Assembly: GCA_022574315.1 (NCBI GenBank) | Contig: JACZSH010000003.1 | Coordinates: 1-32,113, forward strand | Direction of reading: 5' to 3' | Source of the DNA: Chloroflexota bacterium | GTDB taxonomy: Bacteria > Chloroflexota > Dehalococcoidia > Dehalococcoidales > RBG-16-60-22 | Length of the DNA: 32,113 bases | Part shown: positions 6,294 to 14,647 of the stretch, piece by piece | Layout of the letters: each line of letters begins with the position of its first letter | Position numbering within the stretch: the first letter of the stretch is position 1 | The notes under the pieces: generated by a model | Databases searched by the model: none | What the model was told of the DNA's origin: nothing | Seen by the model: the letters and a program-made list of their open reading frames with translations, nothing else | Made by a program: the position numbers and the translations under genes

Positions 6294-7232
6294 TTGGCCG
6301 GTAAAGACTTGCTTTCCATATCCGACCTCAATCCTGAGGACATCAGGCTACTCATTTCCAATGCCGTGGACATGAAATCCGGGGGCTGGACGTCTTCGCT
6401 GGGCGGTAAAACGCTGGCACTGGTTTTTGAAAAGCCGTCGCTGAGGACCCGACTAAGCTTTGAGATTGCCATGCAGCAGCTGGGTGGCCAGGCTATTTAC
6501 CTGTCTCCCGACGAAGTGGGACTGGGTCATCGGGAGTCAGTCCCGGACGTGGCCCGCGTGCTGAGCCGGTATGCGGACGCCATCTCCGTCAGCACCTTTT
6601 CCCATGGGACCCTGGAGACTCTGGCGGCTTACGCCAGCGTGCCGGTGATAAACGCCCTTTCTGACCTGGAGCATCCCTGCCAGGCACTGGCTGATTTCCT
6701 GACCATTTATGAGAAAAAAGGCGAGTTGGCCGGCTTGGCCGTGGCTTATGTCGGCGATGGTAACAACGTGGCGAACAGCCTTTTACTGGTGGCTTCGCAA
6801 ATCGGGGTCGATTTCAGGATTGCCGCCCCTGGCGGCTATCAGCTTCAGGAGGATATATTGCGTAAAGCCCGGGAATACGCCGTCGGGAGCGGTGCCCATA
6901 TTCTATGTACTGAGGAACCCCGCCTGGCAGTCACCGAGGCGGATGTGGTTTATACCGATGCCTGGGCGAGCATGGGTCAGGAGGCTGAAGCCGAACCGCG
7001 GCGGCAGGTTTTTGCTGGTTACCAGGTAAACGAAGAGCTTCTAGCTCTGGCCCGGGCGGATGCCATATTCATGCATCCCCTGCCGGCTCATCGTGGTGAA
7101 GAAGTGTCCGAGAATATTCTGGACTGTCGGCAATCGGTTGTCTTTGACCAGGCGGAGAACCAGTTGCACCTGCAAAAAGCGTTGCTGGCCGGGATGCTCG
7201 GCAGCTTGGAAATACCGCTGGCTAATTATTAA
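6294..7232 (+). CDS. argF: Ornithine carbamoyltransferase
   Basis: A 312-residue carbamoyltransferase that converts ornithine and carbamoyl phosphate to citrulline in arginine synthesis. Visible: the carbamoyl-phosphate loop SLRTR (49-53), HPCQ (127-130), and the ornithine-binding loop TDAWASMGQE with SMG at 226-228. These separate it from aspartate carbamoyltransferase. The usual HCLP motif reads HPLP (261-264), replacing the conserved Cys with Pro. The start is TTG at 6294, 6 nt after a G-rich site; no better ATG exists before the domain. It leads a plus-strand run that continues to gpsA. Confidence 0.93.
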   Translation: MAGKDLLSISDLNPEDIRLLISNAVDMKSGGWTSSLGGKTLALVFEKPSLRTRLSFEIAMQQLGGQAIYLSPDEVGLGHRESVPDVARVLSRYADAISVSTFSHGTLETLAAYASVPVINALSDLEHPCQALADFLTIYEKKGELAGLAVAYVGDGNNVANSLLLVASQIGVDFRIAAPGGYQLQEDILRKAREYAVGSGAHILCTEEPRLAVTEADVVYTDAWASMGQEAEAEPRRQVFAGYQVNEELLALARADAIFMHPLPAHRGEEVSENILDCRQSVVFDQAENQLHLQKALLAGMLGSLEIPLANY

Positions 7233-7244
7233 CGGGAGGATAGT

Positions 7245-7916
7245 ATGTATACGTTAAAGACTGTCCTGAGACGCGGCTGGTATCCGTCTTTGATAACGGC
7301 ACTGGCGGTAGCCGGCTATATTTATGGCTGGTCGATTACGCTGGTAGCGCCGACGCTGATTCTTATCCTGTTTGTCGGCCTGATAGTAACCGCCATCAGG
7401 GCACGGGAAAAACAGCTGGAACTCTCTGCAATCAAGTTTCGACAGCTGGCGGAATATTTTAACCACCGGTTCATGGGTGACTCATCTTTATCCATCTTCG
7501 TTATCATTGATGGCCTGTATAATGTAGACAATCCCAAGCTCTGGGAATGGGCCAGGGCCTGTGACGCGTCCCAGCGTATCTTCAACAGCTGGTGTGACAG
7601 CTTTATCAGCCGGGTTGACAGTGACGTCGGTGTCCGGCGGTTTGCCAATTACCTCTATACCTATTTAACCGAACTCTGGTTGATAACCACCCGTTACTAT
7701 GATTTCATCGAGCAGTTTTATGAGGTTGCCGGGAAAGTCGAAGTCCCGGTCGAGACTATCACCCAGTACAACAAATTTGTCATGGAATACAACGCGTTTG
7801 TCCAGGATTTCAGAGATAACATCACCGAATTGAGAAATACTGCCCGGACCAGTATTGAAGCCCCCAGCGTGAAGCTGGCACAAGAACTGTCGAAAGCTAA
7901 GTCCTCACCTTCTTAG
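7245..7916 (+). CDS. Hypothetical protein, N-terminal two-helix membrane anchor
   Basis: A 223-residue protein I do not recognise. Two hydrophobic segments lie near the N-terminus (about residues 14-30 and 32-49, YPSLITALAVAGYIYGW and LVAPTLILILFVGLIV). A largely helical soluble domain follows, rich in aromatic residues (LTELWLITTRYYDFIEQFYE). GGGAGG precedes the ATG, and only 12 nt separate it from argF, so it is probably cotranscribed. No catalytic motif is visible. Confidence 0.8.
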   Translation: MYTLKTVLRRGWYPSLITALAVAGYIYGWSITLVAPTLILILFVGLIVTAIRAREKQLELSAIKFRQLAEYFNHRFMGDSSLSIFVIIDGLYNVDNPKLWEWARACDASQRIFNSWCDSFISRVDSDVGVRRFANYLYTYLTELWLITTRYYDFIEQFYEVAGKVEVPVETITQYNKFVMEYNAFVQDFRDNITELRNTARTSIEAPSVKLAQELSKAKSSPS

Positions 7917-7940
7917 CCATGACTGGAGCCGGAGGTCGGG

Positions 7941-8315
7941 ATGGGTTTTTTGCGGAGAGTGGCTTTGCCCTGTGGGATAGTCGGCGGGACCTGGGGGGTG
8001 CTGGCTCCAATCGTGTTGCCGGTGACAGTGCTGCTCATGGGTGAGGAAGAAATCAGTTCCCTGTCAGGTATGGCCGGGGCAGTCCGGCTGTGGTTGAGTT
8101 TCGTAGCCCTGATGGGTGCGCTGGGAATCCTGGCGGTAATCTTGATTAGGAGAAATAATAAATTGGGGAAACCTTTGCTCTGGACAAGTGCCATAGCCAT
8201 ACTGCTGGCCAGTTTCGTTGACATCGCCATCGGGCTGTTTTTCCTGCCCGCTGCCGTCCTGTTGGCGGTGGCTGCCTTTGGTCTGTTCAGGGAAGAATTA
8301 GGAAGTAAAGCGTGA
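7941..8315 (+). CDS. Small integral membrane protein of unknown function
   Basis: A 124-residue protein with about three to four predicted membrane helices (roughly residues 9-33, 46-68, 78-97 and 96-115). A short loop RRNNKLGK lies between the second and third. GGAGG precedes the ATG. Its stop overlaps the der start codon (GTGA), a sign of translational coupling. It vaguely resembles small DUF4064-like proteins, but I cannot assign it to a family. Confidence 0.75.
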   Translation: MGFLRRVALPCGIVGGTWGVLAPIVLPVTVLLMGEEEISSLSGMAGAVRLWLSFVALMGALGILAVILIRRNNKLGKPLLWTSAIAILLASFVDIAIGLFFLPAAVLLAVAAFGLFREELGSKA

Positions 8316-9625
8316 GCAAAACATTAGTGGCTATTGTTGGCCGCCAGAATGTGGGCAAGTCCACCCTGCTTAATCGTGTGGCCGGAAAACGCCTGGCCAT
8401 TGTCGAAGATTTACCCGGGACTACCCGCGACCGCGTCTTTGCCGGTGTCTCCTGGCGTGGTTTTGAATTCACCCTGATTGATACCGGCGGCCTGGAGCCT
8501 GGGGCGCAGTCGGTCATGGCCATGGACGTCAAAGAACAGGTGGAGGCGGCTATTGACGAGGCCGACGTAATCATCTTCCTGGTGGACGTTAAAAGCGGGG
8601 TGATACCGTCTGACTTTGAGGTCAGTGACATGCTCCGCCGGGTGAGTAAACCGGTGATACTGGTGGCCAATAAAGCGGATAACCCCCGACTTGAGACCGC
8701 GGCGGTCGAGTTCTATGAACTGGGACTGGGAGAGCCGATGGTAGTCAGTGCCCATCACGGACTCGGTTTCCCTGAGCTGCTGGACAGGGTAGTTTCCCTG
8801 CTGCCCCCGGCGCCGCCCGCGGAGGCCGAATCGGGAATCCTGAAAATTGCCATCGCCGGTCGGCCCAACGTCGGCAAGTCGATGCTGCTCAATGCCCTGG
8901 TGGGAGAGAAGCGGGCAATCGTCCATGAAGTTCCGGGAACCACCCGCGATGCCGTGGATACCCTCTTCGAGTTTGACGGCCATGAGATGCTGCTTATCGA
9001 TACCGCCGGTATCAGGCGGCGGGGTCGACTGGGCAGAGGCATCGAGTTTTACAGCGTCATCCGCAGCCTGCGGGCGATTGACCGGGCGGACGTCGTCCTG
9101 CTGGTCATGGATGCCAGCGAACTGGTGACGGCCCAGGATATGCATGTCGCCGGCTATATCCAGCAGGCGGTCAAGGGAGTGGTCCTCGTTGTCAATAAGT
9201 GGGACCTGGTTACCGAAAAAAATCAGGACGAATGGAATACCGCCATCAGGGGGCAGTTTAAATTTATGGCCTACGCGCCGGTGCTCTATCTTTCCGCCAA
9301 ATTCGGGCAGGGCGTGGCGCAGATTTTACCCCAGGCGAGCCAGATATATCAGGAGCGCATGAAAAGACTGCCCACGGCTCAGGTCAATAATGTTATCCAG
9401 CAGGCGGTAGCCGGGCATAACCTGCCGCGAATCGGCCGCAAGCGACTTAAGATTCTCTATGTCACTCAGACGGAAGTCAGTCCGCCGACATTTGTTTTTT
9501 TCGTCAATGATGCTAAAATAATACACTTCTCTTATCAGCGCTACCTGGAGAACAAACTGCGGGAGGCGTTTGGTTTTGCCGGAACGCCGATTCGCTTGAC
9601 CTTTAAATCGAGAGGGGAATCATGA
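8312..9625 (+). CDS. der: GTPase Der (EngA), ribosome assembly
   Basis: A 437-residue double-GTPase involved in maturation of the 50S subunit. The first G domain has GRQNVGKST (10-18), DTGG and NKAD. The second has GRPNVGKSM, DTAGIRRR, NKWDL and SAKFGQG. A C-terminal KH-like domain follows (PTFVFFVNDAKIIHFSYQRY). Length and order are those of Der. The start is GTG at 8312, overlapping the upstream membrane protein by 4 nt, and the stop overlaps the plsY ATG by 4 nt (ATGA). Confidence 0.97.
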   Translation: MSKTLVAIVGRQNVGKSTLLNRVAGKRLAIVEDLPGTTRDRVFAGVSWRGFEFTLIDTGGLEPGAQSVMAMDVKEQVEAAIDEADVIIFLVDVKSGVIPSDFEVSDMLRRVSKPVILVANKADNPRLETAAVEFYELGLGEPMVVSAHHGLGFPELLDRVVSLLPPAPPAEAESGILKIAIAGRPNVGKSMLLNALVGEKRAIVHEVPGTTRDAVDTLFEFDGHEMLLIDTAGIRRRGRLGRGIEFYSVIRSLRAIDRADVVLLVMDASELVTAQDMHVAGYIQQAVKGVVLVVNKWDLVTEKNQDEWNTAIRGQFKFMAYAPVLYLSAKFGQGVAQILPQASQIYQERMKRLPTAQVNNVIQQAVAGHNLPRIGRKRLKILYVTQTEVSPPTFVFFVNDAKIIHFSYQRYLENKLREAFGFAGTPIRLTFKSRGES

Positions 9626-10290
9626 TAATTGCCAAGTTCGCCGCCGTGATAATAGGCGGTTATATCCTGGGTTCTATCCCGTTCGGAGTGATTATCAGCC
9701 GCTGGAGTGCCCGCGTCGACGTCAGGGATTTCGGCAGCGGTAAAACCGGGGCCACCAACGTGCTGAGGGTTGCCGGTAAAAAAGCAGCCCTCACCGCGGT
9801 CCTGCTTGATTTTTTTAAGGGGACGCTGGCGGTGTTTCTGGCCGGTCTGCTCTTTCGCGGGGACTACCTGTCCTGGGGGCTGGCGAGTGGCGCCCAGGTG
9901 TTGGCCGGCATGGCGGCGGTAGGCGGGCACAAGTGGCCGGTGTTCCTCAGTTTTCGGGGGGGTCGGGGAGTGGCCACTTATTTCGGCGGTTTACTGGCTT
10001 TATATCCCCCGGCGGCCATGGTTGGCGGCGGGATATTATTTCTCAGCACCGGTTTGACCAGATATGTCTCACTGGGCTCTATCGCCGGGGCAATAGGTGC
10101 CCTGGCACTACTCCTGCCACTGACACTCTTTTACGGAACCCCCTTTGAATACCTGGTCTATGCCCTGAGCGGAGCGATTTTTATTATTGTCGTGCATCGT
10201 GACAATATCGCCCGACTACGGGCGGGTAAAGAACGTAAGATTGGGGAAAAGGTGGCATTGAAGGATTCTCTGTCGTCCCCTCACTCCTGA
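9622..10290 (+). CDS. plsY: Acyl-phosphate glycerol-3-phosphate acyltransferase
   Basis: A 222-residue integral membrane enzyme that acylates glycerol 3-phosphate with acyl phosphate, the first step of phospholipid synthesis. Conserved PlsY motifs are visible: GSIPFG near the N-terminus, DFGSGKTGATNVLR (about 35-48), and GHKWPVFLSFRGGRGVAT (about 108-125). Several hydrophobic helices fit the family. It is coupled to der by ATGA and followed by gpsA, which makes its substrate, a logical pairing. Confidence 0.95.
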   Translation: MIIAKFAAVIIGGYILGSIPFGVIISRWSARVDVRDFGSGKTGATNVLRVAGKKAALTAVLLDFFKGTLAVFLAGLLFRGDYLSWGLASGAQVLAGMAAVGGHKWPVFLSFRGGRGVATYFGGLLALYPPAAMVGGGILFLSTGLTRYVSLGSIAGAIGALALLLPLTLFYGTPFEYLVYALSGAIFIIVVHRDNIARLRAGKERKIGEKVALKDSLSSPHS

Positions 10291-10332
10291 AACTGGATGC
10301 AGGGGGCATTTTGCCGGGAAGAAGGGTAGGAT

Positions 10333-11379
10333 ATGCTTAAAATTGCCATTATTGGCACCACCAGCTGGGGAATAGCTCTGGCGGTGATTACTGCCCAGAA
10401 AGGAATGGAGGTCCGGCTGTGGGCACGGACCGAGCAGGAGGTGGCGGCGCTGAGAGAGAAGGGCCCCGACCCCGATCTCTCCCCGGAAATTGTTTTTCCT
10501 CCCCGGCTGCTCATCACCAGTAATATGAGCGAGGCTCTGGACGAAGCCAGGGCAGTAATTCTGGCGGTTCCCTCGCAGTCAATGCGGCAGAACGTGAAAC
10601 TGGTGGCGGCTTATCTTGGCAAATCGATGATGATTGCCAGCGCCGCCAAAGGCCTGGAGATTGGCACCGGCAAACGTATGTCGCAGATAATCGCCGAAGA
10701 GATAAACCCTCGTTTTCGGTCCAATATCTGCGTCCTCTCCGGGCCAAACCTGGCCCGTGAGGTGCTCAACGGCCAGCCGGCGGCCACGGTAGTGGCTGCC
10801 GAGAATATGACTATCGCCCGGAAAGTACAGCGGATATTGACCACGCCTAATCTCTGTGTCTTTACCAATACGGACGTGGTCGGTGTTGAACTGGGCGGCG
10901 CTCTGAAAAATATCATTGCTATCGGTGCCGGTATCACTGACGGGCTTGGCTACGGTGACAATGCCCGCGCCGCTTTTATCACCCGTGGGCTGACTGAAAT
11001 AACCGCCCTCGGAGTCGCTTTGGGGGCACACCCCCTCACCTTTTCCGGGCTGGCTGGCCTGGGGGATATCGTGGCCACCTGCACCAGTGTTTTGAGTCGC
11101 AACCACTACGTAGGCGTTGAGTTATCCAAAGGGCGGGCTCTCACCGAGATAGTCGGCTCGATGAACCAGGTCGCCGAAGGTGTCAGCACCACTCTGGTCG
11201 CCCGGAATTTAGCGCAGAACCTCGGACTGGAGATGCCCATTACCGAGAAGGTCTACGAGGTGCTCTACGAAAATGCCGACCCGCGCCAGGTGGCGGTGGC
11301 GATGATAGGGGCCAATGCCGGGCATGAATTAACCGGGCGCAAGTGGAAGTTGTTTTCTTTCTTCCAGCGGCGTAAATAA
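10333..11379 (+). CDS. gpsA: Glycerol-3-phosphate dehydrogenase [NAD(P)+]
   Basis: A 348-residue dehydrogenase that makes sn-glycerol 3-phosphate from dihydroxyacetone phosphate. Visible: the N-terminal Rossmann region IAIIGTTSWGIALA, SAAKGLE, LSGPNLAREV, and the substrate/active-site segment GALKNIIAIGAGITDGLGYGDNARAAF. The usual GxGxxG dinucleotide motif reads GTTSWG (residues 8-13), lacking the middle Gly. The gene is otherwise complete and colinear. It lies 42 nt after plsY, with GGGTAGG before the ATG, and ends the plus-strand run that faces dnaJ. Confidence 0.94.
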   Translation: MLKIAIIGTTSWGIALAVITAQKGMEVRLWARTEQEVAALREKGPDPDLSPEIVFPPRLLITSNMSEALDEARAVILAVPSQSMRQNVKLVAAYLGKSMMIASAAKGLEIGTGKRMSQIIAEEINPRFRSNICVLSGPNLAREVLNGQPAATVVAAENMTIARKVQRILTTPNLCVFTNTDVVGVELGGALKNIIAIGAGITDGLGYGDNARAAFITRGLTEITALGVALGAHPLTFSGLAGLGDIVATCTSVLSRNHYVGVELSKGRALTEIVGSMNQVAEGVSTTLVARNLAQNLGLEMPITEKVYEVLYENADPRQVAVAMIGANAGHELTGRKWKLFSFFQRRK

Positions 11380-11440
11380 TCCGCCACGGATTGACCTGTC
11401 TTCAGGGTTCTCTAAGTCAGGTTGCCGCCATTCAGGAATC

Positions 11441-12520
11441 TTATTTACCCTTCTTCTTTTTTACCGGCGCCAGCGTGCTGGCCAGTTCCTGGAACAGTTT
11501 GCGTTGCTCCTTGGTCAGCGATTCCGGAGTTGCTACGAAGAGTTTTACGATCTGGTCACCCCGCCCGTTTCGCGTCAGGTGAGCGATGCCCTGATTTTTC
11601 AAACGGAAAGTTCTGTCTGTCTGGCTGCCCGCCGGAATATTAAGTTTGACGGTATTCTGCAGGGTGGGCACTTCCACCTCGGTACCCAGGGCGGCCTGGG
11701 CGAAGTTAATCGGCAGTTCGTAGAGGATATCGTCACCGTGCCGGATAAAAAACTCGTGCTCCTGCACCGATAGGGTAACGTATAGGTCACCGCTAGAACC
11801 ACTCCTCGCCCCGGCGTTACCTTCGCCGCTCAGCCGTATTCGGGAACCGCTCTCCACCCCGGCGGGAATCCTGACCGCAATATGGCGTGGCTGCTTCTCC
11901 CTGCCCGTGCCCCGGCATTGTGCGCAGGTATCGGTGATTACCTTCCCTTCTCCCTGGCACTGGTCGCACAGGGTGGTATTGACGAATCTGCCAAAAAGGC
12001 TCTGCTGCACGCGCCGGACCTGCCCCGCGCCGTTGCATCGAGGACAGCGAGTGGGCTGAGTGCCCGGTTTGGCCCCGCTGCCGTGGCACCGGGAGCACAC
12101 TTCAGTCCGCTTTAGCTTTACCTCTTTCTCGCAACCGAAAGCCGCTTCCTCGAAGGTGATGGTGAACTCGTAATGCAGGTCAGCGCCCTGCTGGGGAGCA
12201 CGACGTCCGGCGTAATTTATACCGCCGAAGAAAGCGTCGAAAATGTCACCGAAACCGCCAAAGTCAAAACCCTCGAAATCCCGCGTGTAGGAACCGGCGG
12301 CACCGCTGTGTCCGTAACGGTCATAGGCGGCACGCTTGTTGGCGTCAGAAAGTACTTCGTAGGCTTCGTTTACTTCCTTGAATTTTTCCTCGGCCCCGTC
12401 ATTACGGTTTCGGTCGGGATGGTACTGGAAAGCAAGCTTGCGAAAGGCTTTCTTTAGCTCATCATCACTGGCATTCCGGGACACTCCCAGGACGTCGTAA
12501 TAGTCATGTTTGGTCACCAT
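11441..12520 (-). CDS. dnaJ: Chaperone protein DnaJ
   Basis: A 359-residue type I DnaJ, the co-chaperone that stimulates DnaK. The J domain has the HPD motif at residues 34-36. A Gly/Phe region follows (FEGFDFGGFGDIFDAFFGG), then four zinc-finger repeats (CSRCHGSG, CPRCNGAG, CDQCQGEG, CAQCRGTG) and the C-terminal substrate domains (VRIPAGVESGSRIRL). No dnaK or grpE lies nearby. The ATG at 12520 has AAAAGGA upstream. That site lies in a tandem copy of the gene's own 5' end, so the leader contains a short overlapping frame (12514-12600). Convergent with gpsA; no clear terminator seen in the 61-nt gap. Confidence 0.97.
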   Translation of the reverse strand: MVTKHDYYDVLGVSRNASDDELKKAFRKLAFQYHPDRNRNDGAEEKFKEVNEAYEVLSDANKRAAYDRYGHSGAAGSYTRDFEGFDFGGFGDIFDAFFGGINYAGRRAPQQGADLHYEFTITFEEAAFGCEKEVKLKRTEVCSRCHGSGAKPGTQPTRCPRCNGAGQVRRVQQSLFGRFVNTTLCDQCQGEGKVITDTCAQCRGTGREKQPRHIAVRIPAGVESGSRIRLSGEGNAGARSGSSGDLYVTLSVQEHEFFIRHGDDILYELPINFAQAALGTEVEVPTLQNTVKLNIPAGSQTDRTFRLKNQGIAHLTRNGRGDQIVKLFVATPESLTKEQRKLFQELASTLAPVKKKKGK

Positions 12521-12615
12521 GAAAATATCCTTTTCAGCTCATCATCGCTGACATTCCGGGACACTCCCGGGACGTCGTAATAGTCATGTTTGGTCACCAT
12601 GAAAATATCCCTTTT
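12456..12615. repeat. 80-bp tandem duplication of the dnaJ 5' end
   Basis: The units 12456-12535 and 12536-12615 are near-identical and offset by exactly 80 bp. Both contain the ATG, the ribosome-binding site and the first 23 codons of dnaJ. Within the coding part they differ at three positions (two amino-acid changing, one silent), with small changes at the end. The proximal unit is the start of the intact gene. Confidence 0.9.
12514..12600 (-). pseudogene. Duplicated dnaJ start: 28-codon upstream frame overlapping dnaJ
   Basis: The outer copy of the duplication encodes a frame of 28 residues. It matches DnaJ residues 1-23 except L11P and A17V, then reads out as RIFSW and stops at TGA (12514-12516). 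The stop lies inside codons 2-3 of dnaJ, so the two frames overlap by 7 nt. It has its own AAAGGGA ribosome-binding site. It may be translated and coupled to dnaJ, but is too short to form a J domain. A fossil of slippage or a leader peptide are both possible. Confidence 0.6.
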
Positions 12616-12705
12616 TCATAACCCATCCCCTGGGAAACGGCGCTACCCACCACCCTGATACGGAGACCGGTGGCACCGGAAACATTCCAGAAGGCAATAA
12701 TACCT

Positions 12706-12742
12706 CTAGTATGATACTAGCAAGACAGGTGTCTACTGTCAA
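12706..12742 (-). promoter_or_regulatory. dnaJ promoter with a palindrome over the -10
   Basis: Minus-strand TTGACA (12737-12742), 17-nt spacer, TAGTAT (12714-12719). The perfect 15-bp palindrome CTAGTATGATACTAG (12706-12720) covers the -10 and may be an operator. The spacer also holds GACACCTGTC, a GACA-TGTC dyad. It does not match the CIRCE element known upstream of dnaJ in other bacteria. Confidence 0.65.
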
Positions 12743-12812
12743 GGCACAAAAAGGTCCACCGTGGCCGTCCGGACGCCCCGAAAATATTGGCCAAAAAGGT
12801 GACAGAATGCTA

Positions 12813-12841
12813 TTGACGAAATAGAACATATGTGCTAATTT
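12813..12841 (+). promoter_or_regulatory. Promoter of the capsid-gene block with a LexA-like box in the spacer
   Basis: TTGACG (12813-12818), 17-nt spacer, TAATTT (12836-12841). The 3' part of the spacer is GAACATATGTGC (12824-12835), one mismatch from the GAAC-N4-GTTC SOS box bound by Gram-positive LexA. It lies about 30 nt upstream of the first gene of the block. The LexA assignment is inference from the motif. Confidence 0.55.
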
Positions 12842-12869
12842 GGCATTGTCAGTTACTTTGAGGTGGGCC

Positions 12870-13196
12870 ATGGAGCCAGCGTGGTACGAATTGGACGAAT
12901 GTGATGCCGAGCTCCGGAGCGAGGAAAATCAGGACCCGAACCGGCTCGATTTGCCGCCGGAATTCTGCCAGTACCGGGACGAAGGCTGTGACCTTGCCCG
13001 TTCCTGTCTCAATTGCCCATTCCCGCACTGTGTTTATGAGTTGCCCGGTGGCCGGCAGCGCTGGTTAAAAAAGAGGCGTGATTCGGAAATAAACCGGCTC
13101 TTCGCCGGTGAAGGTAAAGAGGTTAATGAGCTGGCCAGGATGTACGGTATCAGCCAGAGGACAGTACAGCGGGCGTTAACCAACGCCGCTAAATAG
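12870..13196 (+). CDS. Cys-cluster/HTH DNA-binding protein, first gene of the capsid block
   Basis: A 108-residue protein. A Cys-rich middle section (CQYRDEGCDLARSCLNCPF with PHC, about residues 35-58) could bind zinc. The C-terminus has a helix-turn-helix (ELARMYGISQRTVQRALTNA). ATG 12870 is preferred over an upstream TTG at 12840 because it has GAGGTG upstream and starts right after the promoter. Its place before the portal gene is where a small terminase subunit often sits, but no large subunit follows. It could instead be a regulator of the block. Confidence 0.75.
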   Translation: MEPAWYELDECDAELRSEENQDPNRLDLPPEFCQYRDEGCDLARSCLNCPFPHCVYELPGGRQRWLKKRRDSEINRLFAGEGKEVNELARMYGISQRTVQRALTNAAK

Positions 13197-13244
13197 CGCC
13201 AGAGAGCGGGATAAATATTTCGCCTAAAGGAGACTTGTCTGGAA

Positions 13245-14630
13245 ATGAATGATTCGATTTCGGCACAGCTGGCACGGCGTGACCTGACCAGAATCAAGGG
13301 CTACCGGGATTTTCTTGACTTTTATCATGGCCAGCAGTGGGCAGGCCGGGCAAGATGGGGGGAAAGGCATCTGGTTTTTAACTACGCCCGGGTCTTCATT
13401 GACAAGATTACCTCGTATCTCATGTCCGGGGTTAGTTTTGCGGTGGATGCCTCGACCGATTCTGACCAAGCCAGAGAAACGGCGCGGCGGGCAGAATCAG
13501 CCCTTCACCGCGTTTATGATGAAAACAACCTGGAACTGCTGGACCTGGAGACGGAAATCGATTGCGCCGTACTGGGTGACGCCTGTTACAAGATTATCTG
13601 GGATACCGCTGAGAAAAAGGTGAGGGTAACCGCGCCTGATGTCCAGGGTATCTATGCCTGGTGGTCGGGTGATGACACTTCCCGCATATGGCGGGTCGCT
13701 TCCCGGTACAGCCTCTCTGCCGAGGAGACCGAATTCCTTTACCGGGTGAAACCCAGGGGCAAGACAGCTGTCATCGTTGAGCTGTGGACGGCCAGCGACT
13801 TTGAACTCTATCTGGACAACGTCCTGGTAGAGAAAAAGCCCAATCCTTACGGTTTTATTCCCTTTATCATCTATCCCAACCTGCGCGAGCCGAAGAAATT
13901 CTGGGGAATATCCGATTTGCCCGCCATAATGGAATCACAGCGGGAGTTGAATCGGGCGATGAGCCAGCTTTCCCGTATCCTGGAGTTGTCCGGTAATCCC
14001 ATTGCCGTCCTGGAAAACGTGGAAGAATCCGAAGATATTGCTATCCGGCCGGGCGCCGTCTGGAATATCCCCGAGGACGCCAAAGCCTACCTGCTCGACC
14101 TGCTGCAGGGCGGCGGCATCAACCTTCATATCAGTTATATCGACTTGCTTTACCGCACTTTGCACGACATCTCGGAGTCACCCCGCTCCGCTTTCGGCGG
14201 CACGGAGAGAGACCTCTCCGGGGTGGCCCTCCAGATTGAGCTTTACCCCCTGTTGCAGAAGGTGAGGCGAAAGCGGATTATCCGTACCGCCGCTTACAAA
14301 CGGCGTAACGAGATGATTCTCCGCCTCCTGGAAAAATATCAGGGGGAAAATTTTGGGGACAACCGACTGCGTATCGTCTGGGCTCCGGTGCTGCCTCACG
14401 ATGTCACCAGTCAGGTCAATAACGAACAGACGCTGGTCCAGGCCGGTATCCATTCCCGGCGCCGGGCAATGGACGAGATTGGTGTCCAGGATCCCGAGGC
14501 TGAGTTTAAAAGATGGCTTGAGGAGAGAGAGACCATTCTCCGTATGAATAAGGAACTTAACGTCCGGTCCACCCGCAGCGAGGTGAGAGGGAGAGCTTCA
14601 TCGTCTCCGGTGGCCGGCGTTGAGGAATAA
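13245..14630 (+). CDS. Phage portal protein, SPP1 gp6-like
   Basis: A 461-residue protein matching the SPP1-type portal pattern. It has an N-terminal helix with RIKGYRDFLDFYHGQQW, then VFNYARVFIDKITSYLMSG and LGDACYKIIWD. The clip/wing region PNPYGFIPFIIYPN and ESQRELNRAMSQLSRILELSG follow, and the C-terminal helices end in LVQAGIHSRRRAMDEIGVQD. Portals form the dodecameric gate for DNA entry. AGGAG lies about 12 nt before the ATG. The gene is complete with no frameshift. It is the clearest structural gene of the block and starts 48 nt after the HTH gene. Confidence 0.9.
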   Translation: MNDSISAQLARRDLTRIKGYRDFLDFYHGQQWAGRARWGERHLVFNYARVFIDKITSYLMSGVSFAVDASTDSDQARETARRAESALHRVYDENNLELLDLETEIDCAVLGDACYKIIWDTAEKKVRVTAPDVQGIYAWWSGDDTSRIWRVASRYSLSAEETEFLYRVKPRGKTAVIVELWTASDFELYLDNVLVEKKPNPYGFIPFIIYPNLREPKKFWGISDLPAIMESQRELNRAMSQLSRILELSGNPIAVLENVEESEDIAIRPGAVWNIPEDAKAYLLDLLQGGGINLHISYIDLLYRTLHDISESPRSAFGGTERDLSGVALQIELYPLLQKVRRKRIIRTAAYKRRNEMILRLLEKYQGENFGDNRLRIVWAPVLPHDVTSQVNNEQTLVQAGIHSRRRAMDEIGVQDPEAEFKRWLEERETILRMNKELNVRSTRSEVRGRASSSPVAGVEE

Positions 14631-14647
14631 TCAGTGGAGGAACCTTT

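Noticed and set aside
11380..11440. Terminator between convergent gpsA and dnaJ
   Set aside because: Only a weak ACCTG/CAGGT dyad with no U-tract was found.
12584..12871. 95-codon frame on the minus strand upstream of dnaJ
   Set aside because: It runs through the dnaJ promoter region and duplication in a different frame, with no domain and no ribosome-binding site.
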